Part shown: piece by piece, positions 23,905 to 34,242 of the stretch
Numbering within the stretch: the first letter of the stretch is position 1
Layout of the letters: each line of letters begins with the position of its first letter
Assembly (NCBI GenBank): GCA_944470555.2
Contig: OX104127.1
Span: forward strand, 55,708,140-55,772,139
Length of the DNA: 64,000 nt
From: Heterobilharzia americana
Lineage: Eukaryota > Platyhelminthes > Trematoda > Strigeidida > Schistosomatidae
Reading direction: 5' to 3'
Translations under genes and position numbers: made by a program
Notes under the pieces: generated by a model
Database searches by the model: none
What the model was told of the DNA's origin: nothing
What the model saw: only the letters and a program-made list of their open reading frames with translations

Positions 23905-24570
23905 TAGCTGACTAATTTCTGTCTGTAACATACTTATGCATTTTTTTTTCAAACCAAAGATCTATAGATGGGTTAAGGTATGCCTTCGAAGTGGTTTTTA
24001 AATGATCATTCCCATCGAAAAAACCTGTAAGGTTAGGGTGTATGACAGATCTCTTTGAAAGTCTAAGGAACTTCCTAAACTTAAGTAGGCAAAAATACTT
24101 GGACTGTGTGTTGATCAAAGTTTACTTTAAAAGGTAATATAAAGGAAATATATTTGTCAAATCCCAATGAGATCTTAAAAAAAATTTTCTGACATTTTGT
24201 GACCTCATGGAAGTCAATTCACGTAAATTTTAGGTTGCAAACTATTTACATTTTTTAAGGGGTGAGTTCAAGCATTCATGTAAATGAGAAATGACTAATG
24301 AGGTTAACTAATTACATTTACCTGATATAAATACTTCAGTTGTATTAACTGAAACAGCCGACTACCCCACTTGTTATCTTATCTTAGTCAAATTCTTCTG
24401 ACCTGACTAGAGAACTTTGTAGGGTTGTGCATGGTTCCTTACTACTCATATTGATAAGTAGTTTATTACTCTAAAACGTGATTCGGATATTAACCAGCAA
24501 ACAGCATGCTTGAATAATATGTTTAACGTATTCAAATCTAATCAAAGAAGGATTAAAATAAAAATGTAAT
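23905..24570. other. AT-rich stretch with no recognised gene
   Basis: Nothing recognised. Confidence 0.5.
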
Positions 24571-24574
24571 TTCA

Positions 24575-24800
24575 TACTTGGCTGGAAATGAAGTGTAAGA
24601 CGTGCGTTTCGTTCTATTTGGGACTCATCTACTGGATATACCTTCATCCAAGTGATGCTGTTTCCTCTGAGACTAGAACCTTGTATCCATCATTACAAAC
24701 GCTAAAGAGTTATCGAATAGAACACTGAGAGACGATAGTAACTCCTTGAGTAGAGTTCAGTCAACTTGACCCAACCTAACAACAAGGAACTACAAGTGTC
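24575..24800 (-). repeat. Sm-alpha-like SINE, reverse copy
   Basis: On the reverse strand the ribozyme (about 24600-24650) reads TAGATGA, GTCCCAAATAGAAC, GAAACGCACGTC. The GAAA side and cleavage triplet are intact, but C3 of the CUGANGA side is changed. A worn tRNA-like head lies to the right (about 24670-24760). Confidence 0.6.
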
Positions 24801-24952
24801 AACAAGCATTTTTATAGTGTTTTAAAATCTTTGGGAGATCGTGTAATCTATCAGTCACAGTCTTAACTTGCGTCTGTCAATTACTCTTCAGAAGGTTAAA
24901 AAAACTGTACCTTTAAAAGTTTTAATTAACGATCCCCATTAATTACCAGTTT

Positions 24953-25686
24953 GAAATAGTGGAGAATATTTGTAGCTTAGGTGGATGGTTTTGGTTGTGT
25001 CGTGTTCTCTGAGCTGAGTTGTTTAATCGTGAAGCTTTCATAGTCCTTCTAGACGACATCATCAGCACTGACCCATAAATTCCCTGCAAACACTATTATG
25101 CAGACCAAAGAATGCAACCACCAAAGAAGACAAACCGAATATCAAAATCAACTGCATTAACTGTAGTCAACACTACGTTGGACAAAGTGGTCGCCCTCTT
25201 CGCCTTCGTCTACATGAACACCAATTGGCTATTCAGCGTCACGACATTTCATCACTCATTTCAATGCACGTGGATAACGAGTATAGACATAAATTCAATT
25301 TCGACAATGTGGAAATTCTGGACGGAGAGAGGAAACACAGACAATGTCAGAGAATTCCAAGAAGCCTGGCATTCAGGTCAGCCAGCAATCAATAGATGTA
25401 TACACATAGACCCAATCTATCAACCAATAAGAAAGATGACAAACGACAGAAAGGTGAGAGGTCAAGCGGAGGAAGAGCCAACAAGAAAATCTATACAATC
25501 AACGACACAACAATCGAAGGAAACAACCAATCATAGACCGCTTCGTCAAGGCAAGGTATTAAAACACTCACGGAGAGATACTGACAGCTCACTTCATACT
25601 GAAGTTAGTGCTGATGATGTCCTCTAGGAGGACGATGAAAGCTTCACGATTAAATAATCCATGTCAGAGAACACAATACAAGCAAG
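24953..25686 (+). mobile_element. PLE-E: Penelope-like 3' part with inverted 5' arm and 12-bp target-site duplication
   Basis: The forward strand encodes a shifted GIY-YIG endonuclease remnant around 25125-25250 ('INCINCSQHYVGQSGRPLRL' in composite frames) and a continuation to about 25430. The end at 25600-25680 ('gtgctgatgatgtcc..gatgaaagcttcacg..agagaacacaatac') is repeated in inverted form at 24996-25070, making fold-back ends of about 75 bp. AATTACCAGTTT occurs at 24941-24952 and 25687-25698. The related element at 61068-61865 has the same 3' end. The 171-codon frame at 25112-25627 is mostly out of frame with the endonuclease. Confidence 0.8.
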
Positions 25687-25744
25687 AATTACCAGTTTAT
25701 ATATCTGAGATGTTGACCATGGTTATCTGAGATAGCCATGGTTT

Positions 25745-26370
25745 GGTTGACTTGTGTTATTAATGGATGATGACTGAAGTTGTTCCCACTCAGACTCGAA
25801 CCTCGTACTCATCGCTTACAAACGCCAAAGCGTTACCCACTGTGCCACGGAGGGAAAATAGCTACTTCCTATACAACGGATAACAATTATTACTATTTAT
25901 TGATATGCTTGTAATTACCTATTGTTTTACTGGATCAAATTGTTCGACCGCATAGCAGCCCATATGCCAATAGAGGTTGAACAATTCGATCCAACACAAC
26001 AAACGACGGAGAATAACAAGTATGTCAGTAAATAGTAATAACTATCACCCGTTGTACAAGAAGTGGCTGTCGTTCCTCTGTGGCAAAGTGGATAATGCCT
26101 TGGCGTTTGAAGCGATAGGTAGGAGGTTCGAGTTTCAGTGGGAAGAACATCACTCCATATTGAGGTGCAGGTACCTCCAGTTGACGAGTGAGTCCCAAAT
26201 ATTACGAAACGCGCATTCTGGATTCTTCTGCTAGCCACAACCAACCAACTTATCATAATTAACATCTAGGCAATATCGAGGCATCCTCATAGCAGCCTAT
26301 ATGCCAATAGAGGTCGAACAATTCGATCCATTAAAACAGCGGAGAATTACAAGCATATCAATAAATAGTA
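25745..26370. repeat. Sm-alpha-like SINE fold-back pair
   Basis: The left arm (25745 to about 25965, reverse) has B box 'cagactcgaacctcgt' and A box 'ccactgtgccacgg' on the forward text. The right arm (25955-26370, forward) has 'gtggcaaagtggataatgcc', 'aggttcgagtttc' and the ribozyme at 26177-26223: TTGACGA, insert GTGA, GTCCC, then TTACGAAACGCGCATTCTGG. C3 is U and helix II is weakened. The 3' end phrase recurs 333 bp apart (26020 and 26353), giving the monomer length. Confidence 0.75.
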
Positions 26371-26685
26371 AGAAGTGAGATTGTTATGACAAAATAAAAT
26401 GGATGGAAATTGAATAGAATAAAAATAACGAAGAGCAAGTCGTAACAATCATTTGGTCAAAATGGTACATTAGGTCTAGGTTAGGGAAAAAGGCCGTAAA
26501 AACATGGTAAGTGTATGCGTGCATCTTTCGATTAGTTTGATTTGACCTTTTCAATAATGTCAAGTGATGATTCAGAGGATATATTGTTTCAGTCAACTAC
26601 ATGTTGAAGAACCGATGAATTTATGACTCTACACTTGCTTTTTCTCACCCACATACTGGAAAATGATCTCGAAGGTGACGGATAA
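26371..26685. other. Unassigned AT-rich sequence
   Basis: No recognised motif. The last 50 bases may be the worn upstream continuation of the PLE that follows. Confidence 0.35.
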
Positions 26686-26689
26686 CCTT

Positions 26690-27600
26690 TGTCGAATGAC
26701 TTACTACATGGCATCTCTACTAGGTCCACTACTAGAAGATTGCTTTATTACCAGTTCGGAGAACTGACCCTTGAAATCAACGACTGAAGGTTTTCAACTG
26801 TACGAAAGGTATATGGAGGATACTCTCATTATTTGTGATCATCAATATGATTTCGATCACATTCTACAAATATTCAGTAACTGCCATTCAGTAATTAGAT
26901 CCAACCTTGAGGTTTGAAAATCAATCGAAAATTCACTTTCTTGATATAGAGCTGACAAGAACAGCTTATGAAACGTTGAGTAGTTCAATTCGCACAAAAC
27001 TAATATGGCATGGTCAGCTGATGAACTTTAATAGCTGGATCCTTATGAGTTGTAAGCGAAACTTGATCGCATCTCTTGCCACTCGCTTTAGATGAATCCG
27101 CAGTCCCGATGCATTCGAAGAGGAGATCTCTGTTCTAAAGAGCATTCTGATAAAAAAGTATTCCCATCACGCTTCATAGACAAAAACACCAAGCCTAAAC
27201 CTCGCAAGGAGAACCTTACTACTGTGCCACAAAAGATACTTTATATGAATAGAAACTTCAAAATTGGTTCTACCGCTGTCACTCTAGAGAGGAGAATATC
27301 AAAAGCTCTACGTGGAACATTCTTTGCATCATCACCGAACAATGTCTTACAACCCAAAGAAAAAGCCTTCACATCTCACCACTTTGTAAGCATATATCTA
27401 TTCACCTCCTCTTGTAGAGGCAGGCATAAAGATCGTTCGATGCAACTGTTATCCAAAAGGGTTCAAGAACACAATCCTGTATAGTTAAAGAGAGGTGATA
27501 ATAGAGCAATAAAGAGTGCTATAATTGAACACATCGTAAAGACGAATCACCCTATTTCAAGAACCTTCTTGTTCAAATGCATCTATAAAATGTAAAGAAA
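26690..27600 (+). mobile_element. PLE-A: Penelope-like element, 3' half, decayed
   Basis: Forward readings in shifting frames: 'RYMEDTLIICDHQYDFDHIL' (about 26808-26870; the YVDD catalytic box reads YMED), 'FENQSKIHFLDIELTRTAYE' (26909-26970), 'GQLMNFNSWI' (27013), a connecting domain 'VFPSRFIDKNTKPKPRKE' (27160), 'LYMNRNFKIGSTAVTLERRI' (27240) and the endonuclease end 'IIEHIVKTNHPISRTF' (27520). The frame at 27092-27484 is a real remnant piece. The GIY-YIG core itself is damaged between 27380 and 27480. Confidence 0.8.
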
Positions 27601-27880
27601 CCTTCCTTTTTGCATTGACGAGGCGCTTGTCCAACGCCTTCTTCTTTCATGGTCTTAGTTTCCAGTCTCCTTTAATCCTCAATTTCATTTTCCTTCTTCT
27701 TTTTGTGTTTCGAGGCTATTCACGTTTTAGGCTGAATTTGTTTTCGGGACCATTGCTAATGAACTGTCCATCAAAAGAATGAAATAACTATTTGATGTTT
27801 AGATTAGAAATTCAAGGAGAAAGGAGCATATCTGTTGAAATCATTTGCTTGTAACTGAGTAAACAATACCTTATTACTGG
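27601..27880. other. Unassigned sequence
   Basis: Probably includes the PLE-A 3' untranslated part. No independent feature seen. Confidence 0.3.
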
Positions 27881-27884
27881 AAGG

Positions 27885-28150
27885 TTTTAAATTGCCCTTT
27901 GTTATATAGGATTGAATTGCCCTACCTTTACTGACAGATAGGCTCCTTTGCAGAAGTCTCATAACTACTGGATATTTATGATATTATATCCATCTTGGTA
28001 ACTAGCCATGAAATCTAGAACAGGCGTTTCCTTCTATTTGGGACTCGTTGGCCGCATGTAAATGCACCTAACTGAGTGATATTGTTCCCACTGTGACTCA
28101 AATCTCGTACCCATCGCTTCAAACTGACTAACTGACCGAAAACATAAACG
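27885..28150 (-). repeat. Sm-alpha-like SINE, reverse copy
   Basis: Reverse 3' body ('tatataggattgaattgccctacc', then 'tgacagataggctcc'), then a ribozyme remnant at about 28012-28060. The remnant keeps GTCCCAAATAGAAGG but reads CCAACGA, with GGAAAC in place of CGAAAC. The tRNA-like B box region 'gactcaaatctcgtacccatcg' lies at 28095. Confidence 0.6.
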
Positions 28151-28339
28151 TAGAACCTCTCATAGATACACGTCACTTCAAGTTGTCACATTTTAAAGCA
28201 CTGCTGAATGAACAGGTGGGTAAACAGAGTGATATAAAAGAAGATAAAGTTGAGTGAGAGAATAAACAATTTGATGATGAGGGTCAGTGTGAATATTCAG
28301 GCTTTAGAAGATACCAAGGAGTGAATATATATCTGAACC

Positions 28340-28495
28340 ATTGTGACCGATTTCCATCCATGTCATCAAAAGTCCTCAACCACTGGTTCCTGTCGTCTTG
28401 TCGACCCTAGCCAGTTGGTCTATATCTTCCTCACATTGGTGGAAATAGCAGTCAAGGATTTCATCGATTGTTATCACGTTTTGGTGTGGCTACCT
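28340..28495 (-). repeat. Unnamed repeat shared with 33090-33418
   Basis: 'caaccactggttcctgtcgtcttgtcgaccctagcc' (28378-28413) and 'cagtcaaggatttcatc' are worn versions of the segment at about 33300-33400. The family is probably the 3' untranslated end of a non-LTR element or a SINE. No coding part is present here. Confidence 0.45.
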
Positions 28496-28505
28496 TACAC
28501 TCTAT

Positions 28506-29115
28506 CATTACTATTCCCTTGGGTTCCTAGTGGAACCCAGGGCTTAAGCAGCACGCCTCTAGTCCACCCTCTTCTCTGCAGTCTTTTGGACCTGGCACCA
28601 CGACTGCCCACACGCTTTCATTTCTTCCTCACATGATCTCCTCCGTATCACTCTCAGCTGGGACCCCCAACTTATCGTTTCCTATTTGGATTTCACTTCA
28701 GTTTCTGGTCAGGCACGTGATGTTCCCAATCTGCCTTTTCAGTGTATGTTCATCCAATCCATCTCCACTTTCTTCTCCTGCATATTTCCTGAGCGAAAGC
28801 TTCTTGATTGGTTCTTTATCACAGTTCCTAGTCGCTTATTCTTATTATTCTGGCTATCTTATTTGATCTTCAGTATCGAGTGAGGGTAGGCGGCAGCCAT
28901 TGATGAGTGTCTGTAGTTTGTTAGAAGTGTTTTCTGTGACGCGGCAAGTTTCTAAATCATATAGCAGCACTGACTTGACATTCGTGTTAAGAATCCGCAT
29001 CTTTTCCCTTGTGCTGAGTGCAGTAGATCTCCACACTGATTATTTCTGGTTAATGAAAACCTGTCTTGCTTTTCCGATCTTGGCTCCTTTGATATCCATG
29101 TCTGTGCAGTGCTCA
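28506..29115 (-). mobile_element. RTE-class retrotransposon, 3' end
   Basis: Reverse strand 3' end 'ggaacccaagggaatag' at about 28512-28528. Upstream are the conserved C-terminal segments around 28840-29000 ('MRILNTNVKSVLLYDLET', 'KLQTLINGCRLPSLDTEDQI') and the truncation point near 29115. No clear target-site duplication was found. Open frames on the forward strand are antisense. Confidence 0.85.
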
Positions 29116-30340
29116 ACATTAGTAAGAAGAAATTACTAAGGGATGATATGTAAATTTCAATTTTTCCAAATATTTGACAGCATTTCTGATTCCATCAAAG
29201 CATGGATTTCATTAATTATGTAAAAACTATGATTTTTATAAAGTTCATGATAGAAAAAATAAACTTCTAAGAAACCATTGAAATGAAGGTTGAGTATAAT
29301 AGCACCTGATTTTAAATGTAAACCATTTATTACGTATGAGAAAATCAAGTTTTTTTTCGTAGATTCATAGGTTTCTTCAGTCTCATCTACGTTGCATGGT
29401 AACTTCACCATCTTGTATATAAAAAATTTTATATTTTATTTTGTTTATATATGAGTGAAAGAAGAGTTTCTTTTAAAAAAGAAAAAAAAGTCACCAACTA
29501 AGCATTTTATCATTAAAGAAAATATATACAACTTTAAAATAATGTTATTCTTTTTCAACTTCAACAATTTATAAACCAAAGTAAAATGAAAACAAGAAGA
29601 GTTGGTTTGAACTTTTCAGTTATCCGAAATAATGACCTTGAAAAGGAAGGCGCACTTATTAAACATTAAACAGAATATATAAACTTATTCAGGCGTATAT
29701 ACATTTTGTTTGTATTTTAAGGTCAGTCATTTCGTCACCTTAATAGTAGTGTGAAAAAAGAAAAAAACGTTGACCGAATAACCTGTTACTTGATATGTAT
29801 GCATAGTAGCAAACAAATTAACTCATTTCAATCATTTAACGAATTAAATAATATAATTTAGTCTAATTAAATTACCTGAAAAGGATATATTTTATGACAG
29901 TGCCAATTTTAAGCTTTTTCTTTTTCGGTAAATTTAAATTAAGTTCGAAATCCATTGTATAGGATGTATTTTTACTTGTGTAATCCCGGCGTTGTTGTGC
30001 ATTATTCCTCAACGTTTCGATCTTGCTAGGAAGATCCCTTTCAATAGTATGAATCTGACACTAAGTTTTCAGGTTAATATTCTAGTTTTGGTACACAAAG
30101 TGGTGACCTTTACAATCATCCAATTACATAGTGATATGGAGCAAAGATCAATGTAATACAGGTGAGTGAATAAGCAACCCGGTCAGAGAGGTTTTTCCGT
30201 TGTGCGAGTAAGGTGGAACAAAAATAGGGTGGGGAAATTTTTTTAGTTCTTCTATGAAAAGTACAATGGGGTTGTGAGACATTAAGGGTGAGGAAGAATA
30301 GATTACTAGTTTGGAAGGATGAATATTTGAAGATGAGACA
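29116..30340. other. Very AT-rich stretch with no recognised gene
   Basis: Nothing recognised. Homopolymer A/T runs are common. The 84-codon reverse frame at 29157-29411 has no motif I know. Confidence 0.5.
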
Positions 30341-30344
30341 ATAT

Positions 30345-30800
30345 ATCTTAAATATTTCAAGTTGTTCTTCATCGAAGACTGACATCAGTTGGAGGAACAA
30401 AGGAAACCTGGGAGCACTGGACAGCTGTTTCGTCCAAGTATGGGACTTCTCAGCAGTGCGCACCCACGACCCCACCAGCAGGGGTCGAACCCACGACCTT
30501 CAGGTTCCGCGGCCAGCGCGTTACCATTGAGCCACTGGGTCACAATCCAATGCTCCATATTTCCAACTTGTGTTAGCTCACGATATATAGCGCAACCGCC
30601 ACCCAATGTCATCGCTGAGTATCTATCCTCATGGCCATCAGGCTTTGACTCCACGGGTCACGACTTGTCATTGGAACTTCGGGAATACTTCTCGAAGCTA
30701 GTCACCAATGAGCATCAGTTCAATTAAATTTTTGAGGGGGTTGTGGAGATTTGGAAATATTTCAAGTTGTTATTCATCGAAGACTGACATCAGTTGGAGG
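30345..30800 (-). repeat. F2 repeat, full reverse unit plus start of a second (405-bp period)
   Basis: The best-preserved F2 unit. On the reverse strand are a tRNA-like A box 'agtggctcaatggtaacg' (about 30518-30535), B box 'gggttcgacccc' (about 30480-30491) and a ribozyme at 30410-30460. The ribozyme reads CTGAGAA (G8 to A), GTCC-loop-GGAC, GAAAC AGCT GTC, and its helix I GCACTG/CAGTGC pairs perfectly. The 3' signature 'tgatgtcagtcttcgatgaa' follows. The phrase 'ttcaagttgt' recurs at 30356 and 30761, so a second unit starts in the same orientation after 405 bp. Frames here are not genes. Confidence 0.8.
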
Positions 30801-31027
30801 AATAAATAAATAATAATAATGATAACCATAAATGTACTTTTGATAACACTTGAAGTATGAGTGATAACAAAATGGATTATGGTATGGTTCATCGAATGTA
30901 TATGACTCAGAGAGTAGTGTAAAATTGATGAAAATAGTAGATCAATAAGGTGTATGTAATAGGACTAGATAATCTACCTTCTATTCAGATATTATTTATA
31001 ACTGCCTAGGCGGGTCATTAGTGTTTC
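30801..31027. other. AT-rich stretch, probably PLE-B 3' untranslated region
   Basis: Lies downstream of the PLE-B endonuclease on the reverse strand. The 3' boundary of the element could not be set. Confidence 0.3.
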
Positions 31028-31030
31028 CCA

Positions 31031-31369
31031 CTATATTAGTGGGATGTCTAACCCATCTTTTCTGTTGACCGATGGAGGATATGAACAGATGTGCAAAGCT
31101 TCTGCAATGGTCCGCTCTTTGTGAGAAAGAAAGCCCTTTTGCAGAACTTTTGTCTGTTCGAATGACATTTTATGACCTGAATATAGGGCATGAGACGCAA
31201 TAGCAGAGCTTTTTTCAAGTTTTTCTAGAAAACAGGAATTTTTTGGTGGTTTTTTGGAACTTCGACCGTGTTCGGCTAGACGTGTTAGTACTTGATGTGA
31301 TGTCTCTCCAATATATGTGGCATTACATTCACTGCAGTCTACCTTATAAACACAGTTTTGTTGTTCCAA
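31031..31369 (-). pseudogene. PLE-B GIY-YIG endonuclease domain
   Basis: 'CVYKVDCSECNATYIGETSH' at residues 6-25 is the GIY-YIG core in its PLE form, with the CxxC pair that PLEs place inside it. The conserved Arg and following His are in 'VLTRLAEH' (27-34), and a conserved His lies in 'AIASHALYSGHKMSF'. A glutamate that could be the metal ligand is in 'RTIAEALHI'. The frame ends at the natural C terminus ('DGLDIPLI'). It nicks the target DNA in PLE insertion. Confidence 0.88.
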
Positions 31370-31509
31370 ATGAGGAATCGGATCTTATAATTTACACAGG
31401 TGTGAGTGTAATGTATTCGTCACCTTAAAGAATACTCTAATGTTGTAACGGTTAAGGATACATCTTATTTCCTCTGAAGTGGATGTTCGATAAGGAAGTA
31501 CTATAGTAC

Positions 31510-31710
31510 TTATCCAATCTTATGGCTTGACTTTTTCATGTTTTTATTCGATAGACGTTTTTCGATCCTTTTTAATAGTTTGTCTGGATAGTTATTTTGT
31601 CTTAAGACTTCCCGAACAAGTTGCCTATCTGCTTGCTGAGATTCGACTTTATTTGGTATCCTTTGCGATCTCGTCAACAGATTTTTGGCAACGTTTAATT
31701 TAGTTTCCAA
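31510..31710 (-). pseudogene. PLE-B thumb/linker block
   Basis: A 66-codon frame between the reverse transcriptase and the endonuclease, rich in basic and charged residues ('KLLKRIEKRLSNKNMKKSSH' near its end), as expected for the thumb-to-linker region. The frame differs from the flanking blocks, so frameshifts separate them. Confidence 0.6.
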
Positions 31711-31783
31711 TAGATGAGCCGAATCGAAGTCAAGGTATTTGTTGGAATGTGTATCTTTTTGATAGACATCAATGTCAAGTGTT

Positions 31784-32488
31784 TCATATCGCCTTGCAGT
31801 CTAGGAAAGCTAACGTTCTGAATTCTGCTTCTAGTTCACATATGAATTTTACAGTATTAAAACGGTTGTTTAGGCATTCAAAAAGACTTTCTAATCCTTG
31901 CTTTTTGGTTATGACGAAGGTGTCATCAACATAACTCCACCATACTCTTGGTTTTAAATTATGTTGGTTAAGTAGGTCTGATTCTACTTTGTGCATGTAT
32001 AAATTAGCCACAATGGGTGAGACAGGTGAACCCACTGCTACCCCACTGGTTTGACGATAAAGGTCCCCTAGAAAAGTAAAATAGGTTGACGTCAGACATA
32101 ATCTCAGTGCATCACAGTTTTCACTGATGGAAATATTACATCTAAGAGATAAAGAAGTATCCGACTCTAATAAAAGTCTACCAACCTGTATGCTTTCATC
32201 AATCTGAATATTAGTATACAGAGAAACAACGTCAAAGCTAACCATTATTTCATCATCTTCAATCGTTGTTTGTAATAATTTATGTTTAAAGTCTAATGAA
32301 CTCTTAATGATACTTACCAAATTGTCTTGTAACGGTTTAAGGATTTTTGTGAGGTACTTTGAAAGGTTATATTTTGGGGAATTCGTAAAATACACAATTG
32401 GACGAATCGGAAAATTGGGTTTGTGAATTTTGAGAAGGCCATAGAAGCGTGAAGCAGTATAACTTTTTGGTGCTAAATTAAACCACAA
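31784..32488 (-). pseudogene. PLE-B reverse transcriptase domain
   Basis: An open block of 234 codons with the reverse transcriptase motifs in family order. 'FYGLLKIHKPNFPIRPIV' is at residues 15-32 and 'VSFDVVSLYTNIQIDE' (first catalytic Asp) at about 83-98. 'TSGVAVGSPVSPIVANLYM' lies near 147-165, and 'WSYVDDTFVI' holds the YVDD catalytic pair near 184-193. 'LAFLDCKAI' closes the block, where the family continues with 'LDI' and a thumb. All three catalytic aspartates are present. The block is in the same frame as residues upstream of the first Met (back to the stop near 32536), so this Met is not necessarily the native start. It makes cDNA at the target site in PLE retrotransposition. Confidence 0.88.
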
Positions 32489-32640
32489 GGCATTCCCTAA
32501 TTTCGATTTCAGATTGTATAGCAGTTTGTTAATCTACAGTTTTACTTTGTTAAGTGTAGGCTTATGTTTATTGTTTCCTATCATTTCATACAGTTCGAAA
32601 TGTTGAGATGATACTTTCTGAAATGAATTCTATGAGGAAG

Positions 32641-32769
32641 TGATTACTTCTGTTTCACATTAATAAATTACACCTAGGAGTAGTTGATCAATCAGTCTTT
32701 CAAATAATATATTCATGATCATTTGACTTTTGAATAAAGATGTGATTGTTAGCCTTTCGAATTACAATG
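32641..32769. other. Short spacer between PLE-B and PLE-C
   Basis: AT-rich. Nothing recognised. Confidence 0.4.
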
Positions 32770-33775
32770 AAATTAATTCCATATTAGATTTGTTTATTCG
32801 ATTTATAACACACAGTAGTGACCTAGTATTCATTTACTTGATGACGTTTCGCGCATAAGTTGTCATTGCTGATCATCATGTAATCACAACCCACTTTCGA
32901 TGTCTGATTTTTATAGTTATGTCACCTTATATGAGTTGTTTGTATTGGTAGGAAAATTTTTCATATCTCTGGTATGGGTGCTGCAACATGCCTATTATAT
33001 ATGTTGTGCGTTGATTCGATGAACAAAGATTCAGTTATCAATCTCTTTCTGTCTCTATCTAATTATATTCGACTTAAGCACAGTGTCATCATCATCATTA
33101 TCAACATAGGACCAGGCATTACTACGTAACGGTCCGAGTTGCCACACCTCATATCAGCACATCAAGTAAAAAGGTAGTGAGGTGAAGGATGAAGAGGAGT
33201 GACAAAATGGTGAGATTCGGTATAGCCTCGTTAAGATGAGGATAATGTGTGTATACATCTGCGCCACTGACATCGGTTCTGAGCCATATCACCTAGGGTC
33301 TCCAACCACTGGTTTCTCTTGTCCCGTAGACCCCAACCACCTAGTCTGCATCGTCCTGCATGGCTTAAACCAACAGTCAGAGACTTCATACATTGGTGCC
33401 ATGTTTTAGTCTATTGTGTAGTTGTGTGTTAATCCATGCATAGCAATACCGGAGTACTTTTCTACATTACTGATCCTATTGAGGTCTGTTATTCTGTATT
33501 TAGATAAATTCCTATATTCGGCTATTCTAACTGACCTCAACCGACTAGTTTGACCTATAAACTTGACCTCACAGTCATTATATGGAATTTGACAGATTAT
33601 TTTATTTTGCTTAATTGGTTCTATGGGATCCTTAATGCAACCAACGAAGTTTATCTGTGAGTGAGTTTGTAGGTTTAAATGTCACCCTAATTCCAGCCCT
33701 GTTGAAGATTCTATGTAAAGTTTTTGAGGTGCCCTCCTTATAGGGTAACACAATGGAGGCTGTGAACTCCTTTTT
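32770..33775 (-). mobile_element. PLE-C reverse arm, with a nested insertion
   Basis: Reverse strand from 33775: 'EFTASIVLPYKEGTSKTLHR', 'FKPTNSLTDKL', 'DPIEPIKQNKIICQIPYNDC' leading into the endonuclease core 'CEVKFIGQTSRLRSVRIAEY', then 'SKYRITDLNRISNVEKYSGI', to the 3' untranslated end at 32770. That end has the conserved stem-loop phrase 'gcgcGAAACGTcatcaag' at about 32845. It is interrupted at 33090-33418 by an unrelated repeat. It faces a second PLE-C fragment (33776-34240) in the opposite orientation, giving a fold-back composite. Confidence 0.85.
33090..33418 (-). repeat. Repeat nested in PLE-C
   Basis: A segment absent from the PLE-C copy at 49262-49985 at the same point, where the sense reading runs without a gap from 'gccactgta' to the upstream coding part. 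Its left edge is (TCA)n, which read on the reverse strand is a simple-repeat tail like that of RTE or SINE elements. Shared landmarks with 28340-28495 are 'caaccactggtttctc' and 'cagtcagagacttcat'. Confidence 0.6.
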
Positions 33776-34240
33776 TCTCGGGATCAGTTAGAATAGCCGA
33801 ACATAGGAATAACAGACCTAAATAAGATCAATAATTTAGAAAAACACTCGGCTATTGCTATGCATGCATTAACACACAACCACAGAATAGGGTGGGATAA
33901 AGCCACTGTACCACAGTCCAATATACTTAGGTGGAGACACACAGAGATTGATTACTCAATCTTTGTTCATCGAATCAACAGCACCCAACACATGTGGAAT
34001 AGAAATGACGCAACATCTATCCCAGAGATATGGAAGATTTTACTACCAATAAGAGTAAATCAAATGTGGGAAGTGGATTGTGATTACAATGAGGTATGAT
34101 TATAAGTAGTGATAATTTATGCTCCAAGCGTCATCAAGTAAATTAATACTAGATCACTGTGTGTTATAAATCAAATAAGCAAATCTGATATGGAATTAAA
34201 TTCCACCTCAGTGCCCAAGTTTTGCACCTATATTAATTAA
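33776..34240 (+). mobile_element. PLE-C forward arm (3' part)
   Basis: Begins at the endonuclease ('SVRIAEHRNN' around 33785), continues 'LEKHSAIAMHALTHNHRIGW' (33838-33898) and runs through the 3' untranslated end to 'cacctatatta' at 34228-34238. The 79-codon frame 33860-34099 is the coding remnant plus untranslated sequence. It is inverted relative to 32770-33775. Confidence 0.8.
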
Positions 34241-34242
34241 AA

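Larger units (their letters stand above)
31028..32640 (-). mobile_element. PLE-B: Penelope-like retroelement, nearly complete catalytic part
   Basis: One reverse-strand element runs from the N-terminal reverse transcriptase region (about 32640) through palm, thumb and linker to a C-terminal GIY-YIG endonuclease ending at 31031. Linker readings are 'STIVLPYRTSTSEEIRCILN' (31505-31445) and 'VFFKVTNTLHSHLCKL' (31430-31385). Breaks are a stop near 32536, the end of the long frame at 31784, frame changes near 31720 and 31510, and one stop near 31380. It is the least decayed PLE in the window. No target-site duplication or terminal repeats were located. The coding blocks are listed separately. Confidence 0.9.

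Noticed and set aside
25112..25627. 171-codon forward open frame as a gene
   Set aside because: It overlaps the PLE-E endonuclease remnant in a different frame. The conserved residues appear in the neighbouring frame.
32770..34240. Target-site duplication for the PLE-C fold-back pair
   Set aside because: Only a short AT-rich match ('attaat') could be found at the edges, which is expected by chance in this DNA.
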